DNA of 64,000 nucleotides. It comes from Microbacterium hominis. GTDB taxonomy: Bacteria > Actinomycetota > Actinomycetes > Actinomycetales > Microbacteriaceae. The DNA lies in assembly GCF_013282805.1 (NCBI RefSeq), contig NZ_CP054038.1, positions 496,001 to 560,000 on the forward strand, read 5' to 3'. The notes below the pieces were generated by a model, which had not been told where the DNA came from, did no database searches, and was given only the letters and a program-made list of their open reading frames with translations. Numbering within the stretch: position 1 is the first letter of the stretch; every line of letters begins with the position of its first letter. Made by a program: the position numbers and the translations under genes. Shown here one piece after another: positions 15,260 to 22,746 of this stretch.

Positions 15260-16540
15260 CTACAGCAGTCCGAGCAGCGTCGGCAGGGCCGTCACGATCT
15301 GCGGGAACAGGGTGAGCAGCAGCAGGACGACGCCGAGCGGGATGAGGAACGGGAGGATGCCGCGGAACAGCTCTCCCATGGGCCGTCGGGTGATCGACCC
15401 CACCACGAACAGCACGGCACCGACCGGTGGTGTCAAGGACCCGATCATCAGGTTCAGGATCATGATCACGCCCAGCTGCACCGGCTCGATCCCGAACTCG
15501 GCGACGATCGGCATGAGGATGGGCACCAGCACCAGGATCACCGGCGGCGCCTCGAGGGGCACGCCCAGCAGGATCAGCAGCACGTTCAGGATCAGCAGGA
15601 ACACGATCGGGTTGTCGGTGACCCCGAGCAGCCACTCACCGAGGGCCCGTGACACCTGCTCGCGGGCCAGCACCTGGCCCATGAGGTTCGATGCGCCGAG
15701 GATCAGCAGGATGCCACCGGAGATGACGACCGTCTCCTTCGCCGACTTCCAGAACACCGGCCAGGTCAGCGTGCGGTAGATCAGGCCGAGCGCCAGCATG
15801 TAGGCGGCGGCGATGCCCGCGCTCTCGGTCGGTGTGAACAGGCCGCTGAAGATGCCGCCGAGGATGATCACGGGCAGCATGGCAGGCCCGATCACGCGCA
15901 CCGCCGCCTTGCCCAGCAGCGCGCCGTTGAACGGCCGGCTCACGGCGACTTCCGGGTGACGGCGCACCCAGACGAAGACGTAGATCGCGAGCCCGACGGC
16001 CATGAGCATCGCGGGGATGATCGAGCCCGCGAACAGCGCACCCGTCGAGATCGACGCCGTGGCCGCGAACAGCACTGCGGGCACGCTCGGCGGCATCACC
16101 GTGCTCATCAGCGATCCCGAGGCCGTGAGACCGGCCGAGAAGCCGTACGGGTAGCCGGCCTTCAGCATCTGCGGGATCTGCACCTTGCTCGTCGAGGCCG
16201 CGTCGGCGAGCGCCGAGCCGCTGATCCACGAGAAGCCGATCGCCGTGCCGAGGTTGACGTAGGCGAGGTGCCCGGGGAGCCGGGGGAGCAGCGCTCGCGC
16301 CAGATCGTACAGACGGGTGGCGATGCCGAGGTTGTTGGCGATGCTGCCGACGAAGATGAACAGCGGAACCGCCAGCAGCGGGAAGCTGTTGATGCCGTTC
16401 ACGATCGACGAGACCGCGTAACCGGCCGAGAGGCCCTGACTGTAGAAGTAGAGCATGCTCGCCGCGATCATCGCGAAGGCGACGGGCACCCGCAGCAGCA
16501 GGAAGACGACGAACAGCAGGATGTAGAGCCAGAGTTCCAC
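15260..16540 (-). CDS. dctM: TRAP transporter large permease
   Basis: 426 residues, almost entirely hydrophobic, with about 12 transmembrane segments. Family signatures include LLRVPVAFAM near the N-terminus, NLGTAIGFSWISGSALADAAS, GFSAGLTASGSLMSTVMPPSVPAVLF and LTPPVGAVLFV. It is the ion-coupled transport subunit of a TRAP carboxylate importer. It lies 3 nt after dctQ. Together with the DctP lipoprotein at 10883 it should import the acid degraded here. Confidence 0.93.
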   Translation of the reverse strand: MELWLYILLFVVFLLLRVPVAFAMIAASMLYFYSQGLSAGYAVSSIVNGINSFPLLAVPLFIFVGSIANNLGIATRLYDLARALLPRLPGHLAYVNLGTAIGFSWISGSALADAASTSKVQIPQMLKAGYPYGFSAGLTASGSLMSTVMPPSVPAVLFAATASISTGALFAGSIIPAMLMAVGLAIYVFVWVRRHPEVAVSRPFNGALLGKAAVRVIGPAMLPVIILGGIFSGLFTPTESAGIAAAYMLALGLIYRTLTWPVFWKSAKETVVISGGILLILGASNLMGQVLAREQVSRALGEWLLGVTDNPIVFLLILNVLLILLGVPLEAPPVILVLVPILMPIVAEFGIEPVQLGVIMILNLMIGSLTPPVGAVLFVVGSITRRPMGELFRGILPFLIPLGVVLLLLTLFPQIVTALPTLLGLL

Positions 16541-16543
16541 CGC

Positions 16544-17200
16544 TCAGCCCTCCATCTCGCCGATGTCGAGCTTGCGCTCGGGGCGGTTCGCGTAGGGGAT
16601 CTTGAAGGCGGAGTGGATCGCCGCCGACACGAAGCCGATGAGCGCGAAGATGTAGAGCACGCCCAGCGGGACGTGCATCGCCGCGCTGGCGCGCCCCCAT
16701 TCGGTGTCGATCTTCACCCACGCCTCGAACGCGAGGGCGACGCTGGTGGCGACCATGATCACGGCGGAGACGACGCGCAGCGCGATGAACAGGCGGGTGC
16801 CCGCCAGCAGCTCGTCGAAGATCTCGAGGACGATGTGGCCGTTGCGGCCGACGAGGTAGCCGGTCACGACGAACGTCATGGCGATCATCGACAGCAGTGC
16901 GAGCTCGCCCGCCCCGACCCAGTTCACCGAGGGGAAGTAGCGCCCCAGCACCTGGTACATGACGCCGAAGACGATGAGGGCGAACAGCGTGACGCCGATC
17001 GTGATCTCGATGGCCGACAGGATCCGCAGGAACAGGGGGTCCTCGGGGGCGCCGCGGTTGAGGCCGGGAGCGGTGTAGTAGGTGTCGGTGGCGGGGTAGA
17101 TGGACTCGCCCTCGGCCTCCGAGGCCTTGCGCGCCTGCTCGCCGTCCGCATCGCGGTGCGGCTCGTCCTCGGGCGTCCGCTCCGCGTCGTTGTCGGTCAT
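16544..17200 (-). CDS. dctQ: TRAP transporter small permease
   Basis: 218 residues with a hydrophilic, acidic N-terminal tail of about 65 residues, then four transmembrane segments in the DctQ pattern (ITIGVTLFALIVFGVMYQV, ELALLSMIAMTFVV, NGHIVLEIFDELL, and a final segment near AALMHVPLGVLYIFALIG). The motif GHIVLEIF is typical of the family. The charged tail is longer than usual. It is the first gene of the dctQM unit and has an IclR-type element about 120 nt upstream. Confidence 0.9.
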   Translation of the reverse strand: MTDNDAERTPEDEPHRDADGEQARKASEAEGESIYPATDTYYTAPGLNRGAPEDPLFLRILSAIEITIGVTLFALIVFGVMYQVLGRYFPSVNWVGAGELALLSMIAMTFVVTGYLVGRNGHIVLEIFDELLAGTRLFIALRVVSAVIMVATSVALAFEAWVKIDTEWGRASAAMHVPLGVLYIFALIGFVSAAIHSAFKIPYANRPERKLDIGEMEG

Positions 17201-17319
17201 GGCGTCACCGCCACGGTGTCAGGGTGCATTGCCAACCTCTCTGTTGATCCGGGGGGTGATGCGCACGCGCATGACCGCCCCTGTGACTCTGGTCTGTGAT
17301 CCGGGAACTGCAAAGACGA

Positions 17320-17336
17320 GTCTCGCCGAATGGGAC
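17320..17336 (-). promoter_or_regulatory. IclR-type element upstream of dctQM
   Basis: GTCTCG-CCGAA-TGGGAC on the plus strand, matching the elements at 9266 and 12126 in 15 and 14 of 17 positions. It lies 120 nt upstream of dctQ. Read on the minus strand, a TTGCAG box follows it directly, so the position suits an activator. Confidence 0.6.
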
Positions 17337-17350
17337 ATCGGCCACACAGA

Positions 17351-17386
17351 CCGATCCGCCCCCGTCGGGCGACGGGAGCGGATCGG
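17351..17386 (-). terminator. Terminator of the PQQ dehydrogenase gene
   Basis: CCGATCCGCCCCCGTC (17351-17366) pairs with 17371-17386 (15 of 16 bases) around a 4-nt loop, 19 nt after the stop codon. Confidence 0.8.
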
Positions 17387-17405
17387 CGTGCCGGCGATGC
17401 GGCGA

Positions 17406-20093
17406 CTACTTGACGACGGTGACGACCGCGCTCGAGGAGAGCTGCTCCTGGGCGCCGTCGGCGTTCAGCACGTCGATGGTCAGTGTCAGGGTCACCTCCC
17501 CGGTGGGCACGTTGTTGTCGAGGTCCGCCTTGTCGATCTTCACGATGACGCGGTTCGGGTTCGCCGTGACGACGTCGACGGGCAGCGCCTGCAGTCCCAG
17601 CGGTGTCGTCAGCGCGGCGCCGCCGTCGTAGGTGTAGCCGGCGGGGAGCGCGAACTGCGCCGTGACGGTCCCGTGGATGCCGGTGAACAGCCCGGTGCCG
17701 GAGGCGAGGTTCAGCCTCGCCGGCGTGAAGGTGAGCGCGCCCGGCTGGTCCTCGGCCGTCAGGTAGACCTCGATCTTCCCGGTCGGCCGCGGGTCGGTGC
17801 AGTCGTTGAAGAAGTACTCACCGGCACGATCGAACGTGTGCTGGTAGGTCTCGCCCGGCTGCAGCCTCGCGTTGAACTCGCCCTCGAAGAACTGCGTGGC
17901 GCAGTGCTCCTTCAGGTTCGGGAAGTTCGGGAACGTCTCGACCCCGGGATTGCGGAAGGTCACCGTCGTTCCGACCGGCACGCGCAGGTGCGTCGGCTGC
18001 ATGCCGCTCTGCGACACGCTGTCACGCGCCGCGGCGGTGTCGGCCGTACGGCTGCTGCGGGCCAGCAGCACGGTGTTCTCGACCGTCTCGCCCGCCACGG
18101 CGCCGCCGCTGACCGGGCGTCGGATCGACAGCGGACCGGTGATCGGACCCTCCTGGCTCCCCGATGCGGTGGTGTACGTGCCGCCGAGCTTGAACGCCCA
18201 GAGCGAGTCGCCCCGTGTGACCGAGCCGCCGTAGGGGTTCGTCGATCCCGCCGCGATGACGGCGACGTACTGCTCGCCGTCCACCTCGTACGTCACCGGC
18301 GCCCCGGCGATGCCCGAGCCGGTCTGGAACTCCCACAGCACGTCGCCGTGCGCTGCATCCATCGCCAGCAGGCGACCGTCGATCTGGCCGACGAACAGCA
18401 GATCGGATGCCGTCGTCAGCGGCCCCTGTCCGTGGGACATGTCGGTGCCGAGGTGGTTGCGCCACGCCACTTCGCCGGTCGAGGCGTCGTAGGCGAGGAT
18501 GCCGCCGGTCTGGTACTGCCCCATCGCGCGCTGGCCGTTGGCCGCCGCGCCGTTCCAGTGCGCCACCGGGTTGGTGCCGTACGGGAAGTAGACGAGGTTC
18601 GTGCTGTGGCTGTACGAGTTGTTCGACCAGTCGCCGCCGCCGTTCTGGCTCGTCGTCGACAGGATCGGCGCGTCCCACTGCGGGTCGTACATGCAGCCCT
18701 CACGGTGGTCCTGGCCCTCCGGGTAGGTGAGGAAGGGCTCGTCGACGGCCACATAGCTGTCGGGGTTGTAGACGAGGTTGCCGTCCGCGTCGGGCTGGTA
18801 GCCGTTGTAGTTCGGCACTGCGCGCCACGGGTCTCCCGGGATGTTGTCGGGGTCGAGCTTCTCCCACACGAGGCACTCGGGGAGCAGTCGGTTCACGGGG
18901 AACGGCTGCGTCTCGGCGTGCGCCTGGCGCGAGTCGGTGATCATCGGCCTGTCGACCACGGGCAGGGCGGGCTGACCGTTCGTGCGGTCGAGCACGAACT
19001 GGTGACCCGACTTGCTCCCGTAGAAGAGCACCTTGCGCTCGACGCCCTCGATCTCGATGTCGGCGAGGGTCGGCGGGTGCACGTTGTCCATGTCCCAGAC
19101 GTCGTGGCGGATCGACTGATAGTGCCACTTGTAGTCGCCGCTGACCGCGTCGACGGCCACCATCGTGCTCGAGAAGAGGTTGTCGCCGGGTCGCAGCGAG
19201 CCGTTCTGCGACGACGTGCAGCTGCGGGCGTTGCCGAAGGTGATGAAGTAGTAGCCGAGCTCCGGGTCGACGGAGCCGTGCATCCACGGGGTCGAGCCTC
19301 CGGTGAGGGAGCAGTCCACGCCGTTGGGCAGCACCGGACCCCACGTGGCCCCGGCATCCACCGAGTTCCCGTTGACGTCGGTGTAGATCACTCCGCGATC
19401 GGGACCGCCGAAGAAGTGCCAGACGTAGCTGCCGTCGCTCGCGTCGAGCGCGATCACGGCGGCGCGGTTTCCGTTGGCGGCGTGCGCGAAGACGAGACCG
19501 TTGTAGTAGACGGTCGCGACGCGATCGATGTTGCCGAGGAACTCGCCGTTCGGACCCTCCGGCGCGACGACCCAGACCTCCTCGCCGGTCTCCTGGTCCA
19601 GGGCCACCACGCGGTCGTCGGCGAGGGTGAAGATCTTCCCGTCGCCGGCCGAGACGCCGCGGCGGGTGCCGGCGGCCGGGTAGTCGGTGGGCTCCCACTT
19701 CCACTCCGACGCGCCCGTCGCACCGTCGACGGCGATGACGCCGCCGCTGGGGGTGTCGACGTAGATGACGCCGTCGACGACGATCGGGGTCGTCTGCTGT
19801 CCGACGTCGTCGCTGGCGGGGGCGATCGCCGAGACATGGGTGCGCCAGGCCGGCGCGAGCTCGTCGAGGTTCCTCTGGTCGATCTGCGTCAGGCCCGAGT
19901 AGTGCTGGTTGCCGAGGTTGCCGCCAACGGTCGGCATGTCCGCGCCGGTGGGCTCCATACCCGTCAGCCCGGCGGGGGGCATCGGCTCGGCGGGTCTTCC
20001 CAGCCCGTACGCGGGCGAGGCGGCCACGGCGAGCACGATCGCGAGTGCTCCGATCCCTGCGGCTCCCCACCCTCTGGTCAGTCTTCTGCGCAT
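17406..20093 (-). CDS. Exported PQQ-type dehydrogenase with cupredoxin-like C-terminal domain
   Basis: 895 residues; AAGGAG lies 8 nt before ATG 20093. A Sec signal peptide (1-30) precedes an eight-bladed quinoprotein propeller (about 50-640). Family motifs include TTPIVVDGVIYV, ALDQETGEEVW and HDVWDMDNVHPPTLADI, whose aspartates (334/336) match the catalytic region of glucose/quinate dehydrogenases. Residues about 698-780 form a cupredoxin-like domain (VPVGTTVTFRNPG). Its copper site is degenerate: the usual Cys-x-x-His with a nearby Met reads CTDPRPTGKIEV. A further beta-rich domain closes the protein (about 783-895). No membrane anchor domain is seen. Extracellular oxidation of quinate or a polyol is the likely role. 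It is monocistronic, between dctQM and the divergent aldehyde dehydrogenase operon. Confidence 0.85.
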   Translation of the reverse strand: MRRRLTRGWGAAGIGALAIVLAVAASPAYGLGRPAEPMPPAGLTGMEPTGADMPTVGGNLGNQHYSGLTQIDQRNLDELAPAWRTHVSAIAPASDDVGQQTTPIVVDGVIYVDTPSGGVIAVDGATGASEWKWEPTDYPAAGTRRGVSAGDGKIFTLADDRVVALDQETGEEVWVVAPEGPNGEFLGNIDRVATVYYNGLVFAHAANGNRAAVIALDASDGSYVWHFFGGPDRGVIYTDVNGNSVDAGATWGPVLPNGVDCSLTGGSTPWMHGSVDPELGYYFITFGNARSCTSSQNGSLRPGDNLFSSTMVAVDAVSGDYKWHYQSIRHDVWDMDNVHPPTLADIEIEGVERKVLFYGSKSGHQFVLDRTNGQPALPVVDRPMITDSRQAHAETQPFPVNRLLPECLVWEKLDPDNIPGDPWRAVPNYNGYQPDADGNLVYNPDSYVAVDEPFLTYPEGQDHREGCMYDPQWDAPILSTTSQNGGGDWSNNSYSHSTNLVYFPYGTNPVAHWNGAAANGQRAMGQYQTGGILAYDASTGEVAWRNHLGTDMSHGQGPLTTASDLLFVGQIDGRLLAMDAAHGDVLWEFQTGSGIAGAPVTYEVDGEQYVAVIAAGSTNPYGGSVTRGDSLWAFKLGGTYTTASGSQEGPITGPLSIRRPVSGGAVAGETVENTVLLARSSRTADTAAARDSVSQSGMQPTHLRVPVGTTVTFRNPGVETFPNFPNLKEHCATQFFEGEFNARLQPGETYQHTFDRAGEYFFNDCTDPRPTGKIEVYLTAEDQPGALTFTPARLNLASGTGLFTGIHGTVTAQFALPAGYTYDGGAALTTPLGLQALPVDVVTANPNRVIVKIDKADLDNNVPTGEVTLTLTIDVLNADGAQEQLSSSAVVTVVK

Positions 20094-20398
20094 GCGTTGA
20101 CTCCTTGATCATCGTTGATCCGACGCGGTCGGGTGGTGCCCGGTCCGCGCCGCTGGGGGCGCTGTCCGGCCCGCCCGACCTGGGGGTTCGGCGATGAACC
20201 GGCCAGCGCTGGGGACGCTAACGGCGGGTCCGCGGGCGGGCAACAGCGCGGCCCATCGAGTGAGACAGAGCCCGTGCGGAGGGCCCCGGACACGGGCGGC
20301 GGCCGCGCCGTTACTACCCAGTGGGACAGCCTTTGTCGGCCGCGGCGGACGGTGCCTACCATGCGGCTGTCGGCACCACGCCCATGGACGGAGTTGTC
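20094..20398. other. Divergent intergenic region between PQQ dehydrogenase and aldehyde dehydrogenase genes
   Basis: 305 bp with no supported gene. It contains the PQQ dehydrogenase leader, a GC-rich stretch without clear structure, an IclR-type element at 20311-20327 and a GGAG Shine-Dalgarno sequence before the aldehyde dehydrogenase start. Confidence 0.5.
20311..20327 (+). promoter_or_regulatory. IclR-type element before the aldehyde dehydrogenase operon
   Basis: TTACTA-CCCAG-TGGGAC. The right half matches the TGGGAC form seen before dctQM, and CCCAGTGGG is itself palindromic. It lies 72 nt upstream of the start codon. Confidence 0.45.
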
Positions 20399-21850
20399 AT
20401 GGCTGCATCAGCACCCAAATCCCTGTCGCCCGAGCAGGAGAGCGAGATCGACGAGGTCTTCGCCCGCGCACGCGCGGCGCTCGCGATCATCGAGACCTAC
20501 GATCAGGCCCGGGTGGATCGCCTGATCCGGGCGGTCGCCTGGGCGGTGGCCAACCGCAGCACATTCCGCCGGCTCGTCTCGATGGGCATCGAGGAGTCCG
20601 GTCTCGGCGACTTCGACAGCCGCATGAACAAGCGCATGAAGATCCGCGGGGTGCTGCGCGACGCGCTGCGCAGCCCCTCCGTCGGGATCATCGAAGAGGA
20701 TGCCGCGCGCGGCCTGGTCAAGTACGGCAAGCCCGTCGGCGTCATCGGCTGCGTCGTGCCGACCACCAACCCCGACCTGACGCCGGCCGGCAACGCGATC
20801 TATGCGATCAAGGCGCGCGACGTCGTCGTCTTCTCCCCGCACCCGCGCTCGCAGCACACGACCTTCGAGACGGTCCGGCTCATGCGCGAGGCGCTGGAGG
20901 CCGAAGGCGCGCCCGCCGACATCCTGCAGTGCATCACGCTGCCGAGCCTCGCGGCGTCGCAGGAGATCATGCGGCGCTCCGACCTCGTGATCGCCACAGG
21001 AGGTCAGGGACTGGTGCGCGCGGCGTACAGCTCCGGCACCCCGGCCTACGGGGTGGGAGCCGGGAACGCGACCGAGTTCGTCGACGAGACGGCCGACCTC
21101 GCCGAGACCGCGCGCAACTGCATGCTCTCGAAGACCTCGGACTTCGGCTCGGGCTGCTCGGCCGACGGCAACGTGCTGGTGCCCGCAGCCCGCTACGCCG
21201 ACATGCTCGCCGCTCTCCAGGCCGAGGGCGGGTATCTCGCGAGCGCCGCGGAGCGGGATGCGCTGCGTGGCGCGATGTGGGACGACGAGGGGCACCGCCT
21301 GCCCGACACCGTCGCGATCTCGCCGCAGGCCCTCGCGCGCGCGGCCGGGTTCGGCATCCCGGACGACCGCCGGTTCATCGTCGTCGAGGGGGACGGGATC
21401 GGCGAGGATCGGCAGTTCTGCAAGGAGAAGCTCACGACGCTCATGGCGGTGCATGCCTACGAGGGCGGCTTCGAAGACGGTGTCGAGGTCGCCAAGCGGC
21501 TCTACGAGATCGGCGGCAAGGGGCATTCGTGCGGGATCGCATCGACGGACGACGCCCATATCGATTACTTCGCCCAGCACATGCCGGTCTCGCGGATCAT
21601 GGTGCGCCAGCCCAATTCGAAGGCGAACGCGGGATCGTTCACGAACGGGATGCCGATGACCTCGTCGATGGGATGCGGCACGTGGGGCGGCAACATCACG
21701 TCGGAGAACGTCTCGCTGCGCCACTACCTCAACACGACCTGGGTCTCCCGCGCCATCGCGGAGGACCGGCCCTCCGACGAGGAGCTCTTCGGCGACTTCT
21801 ACGACGCCGCGCTCGAGGCGTCGGACCCGGCTGTGGCCGCGGCATCGTGA
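20399..21850 (+). CDS. Acylating aldehyde dehydrogenase (CoA-dependent)
   Basis: 483 residues from ATG 20399 (GGAG 6 nt upstream; ATG 20384 is an alternative). Fold and motifs match acylating enzymes related to the AdhE N-terminal domain and to sulfoacetaldehyde dehydrogenase SauS: VGVIGCVVPTTNPDLTP, GVGAGNATEFVDETADL and SDFGSGCSADGNVLV, with probable catalytic Cys253. The reaction would be aldehyde + CoA + NAD(P)+ to acyl-CoA. It overlaps the next gene (GTGA) and opens a tight operon with a citryl-CoA-lyase-like protein and a TPP enzyme. The context suggests its aldehyde is made by the TPP enzyme and its acyl-CoA is cleaved by the lyase. Substrate unproven. Confidence 0.87.
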   Translation: MAASAPKSLSPEQESEIDEVFARARAALAIIETYDQARVDRLIRAVAWAVANRSTFRRLVSMGIEESGLGDFDSRMNKRMKIRGVLRDALRSPSVGIIEEDAARGLVKYGKPVGVIGCVVPTTNPDLTPAGNAIYAIKARDVVVFSPHPRSQHTTFETVRLMREALEAEGAPADILQCITLPSLAASQEIMRRSDLVIATGGQGLVRAAYSSGTPAYGVGAGNATEFVDETADLAETARNCMLSKTSDFGSGCSADGNVLVPAARYADMLAALQAEGGYLASAAERDALRGAMWDDEGHRLPDTVAISPQALARAAGFGIPDDRRFIVVEGDGIGEDRQFCKEKLTTLMAVHAYEGGFEDGVEVAKRLYEIGGKGHSCGIASTDDAHIDYFAQHMPVSRIMVRQPNSKANAGSFTNGMPMTSSMGCGTWGGNITSENVSLRHYLNTTWVSRAIAEDRPSDEELFGDFYDAALEASDPAVAAAS

Positions 21851-22746
21851 ACGGCGCGGATGAGGGCGCCGCCGGCGCGGATCCGGCGACCGGCAGGGAG
21901 TACGACGACCTCGTCTCCGAGGCCCGGCAGTGGTGGCAGACCGACATCATCGACGTGCACCCGGGCGAGATCGCGCTGCGGGGCTATCCGATCGAGGAGC
22001 TCATCGGCAACGCGGGCTTCGTCGACACGATCTGGCTCATGGTGCGCGGTGAACTGCCCTCCCGGGCGGAGGCCGCGCTGTTCGAAGCGGCGCTGGTCGC
22101 CTCGGTCGACCACGGCCCGCAGGCGCCGTCGATCGCGATCGCCCGCATGGCGATGACCTGCGGCGTGGCGATCAACGGTGCGATGGCCTCGGGGATCAAC
22201 GTGCTCGGCGACGTGCACGGCGGCCCGGGCCAGCAGTGCATGGAGCTGTACTTCGAGATCGACGCCGAAGCCGAGCGGACGGGCAGCCTCGAGGAGGCCG
22301 TTGCGTCGGTGCTGCGCCGTCACCGGGAGGGGGGCGAGAAGTACGTCCCCGGCTTCGGGCATCGCTTCCACCCGCTCGACCCGCGCACCCCGCGGCTGCT
22401 GTCGCTCGTCGACGACGCCGTCGCCGACGGCGTCATCGGCGGCCGGTTCGCGGCCATCGGGCGTGCCGTCGAGGACGCGATCAGCGACGGCCGCGCGCAG
22501 CGGATACCGATGAACGTCGACGGGGTGACCGCGGTCATCTACTGCGAGCTCGGATTCAGCCCCGAGCTCGGGCGGGGGGTGTTCATCCTCGCCCGCTCGG
22601 TCGGCATCCTCGCCCACGCGCACGAGCAGATGGTGCAGGGCGGGCGCATCAAGGGGCCGACGCCGAAGGCCATCGGCTACACGTACACGGGACCGGCTCG
22701 CCGATCGGTTCCGCACACAGGCGACGACAGAGGGAGAACGTCATGA
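21847..22746 (+). CDS. Citryl-CoA lyase-like protein of the citrate synthase superfamily
   Basis: 299 residues from GTG 21847. It is shorter than citrate synthase (about 430) and lacks its N-terminal part. Motifs typical of citryl-CoA lyase-type proteins are present: DHGPQAPSIAIARMAMTCG, GDVHGGPGQQ with the first catalytic histidine region, PGFGHRFHPLDPR with the second, and MNVDGVTAVIYCELG with the aspartate. Members cleave or form beta-hydroxyacyl-CoA thioesters such as citryl-CoA (to acetyl-CoA + oxaloacetate). Overlaps on both sides (4 nt each) place it firmly between the acylating dehydrogenase and the TPP enzyme. The true thioester is unknown. Confidence 0.85.
   Translation: MNGADEGAAGADPATGREYDDLVSEARQWWQTDIIDVHPGEIALRGYPIEELIGNAGFVDTIWLMVRGELPSRAEAALFEAALVASVDHGPQAPSIAIARMAMTCGVAINGAMASGINVLGDVHGGPGQQCMELYFEIDAEAERTGSLEEAVASVLRRHREGGEKYVPGFGHRFHPLDPRTPRLLSLVDDAVADGVIGGRFAAIGRAVEDAISDGRAQRIPMNVDGVTAVIYCELGFSPELGRGVFILARSVGILAHAHEQMVQGGRIKGPTPKAIGYTYTGPARRSVPHTGDDRGRTS

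Noticed and set aside
17100..20108. Open frame of 1002 codons on the plus strand opposite the PQQ dehydrogenase gene
   Set aside because: The minus strand encodes a clear quinoprotein; the plus-strand frame has only biased composition and crosses the dctQ/PQQ dehydrogenase intergenic region.
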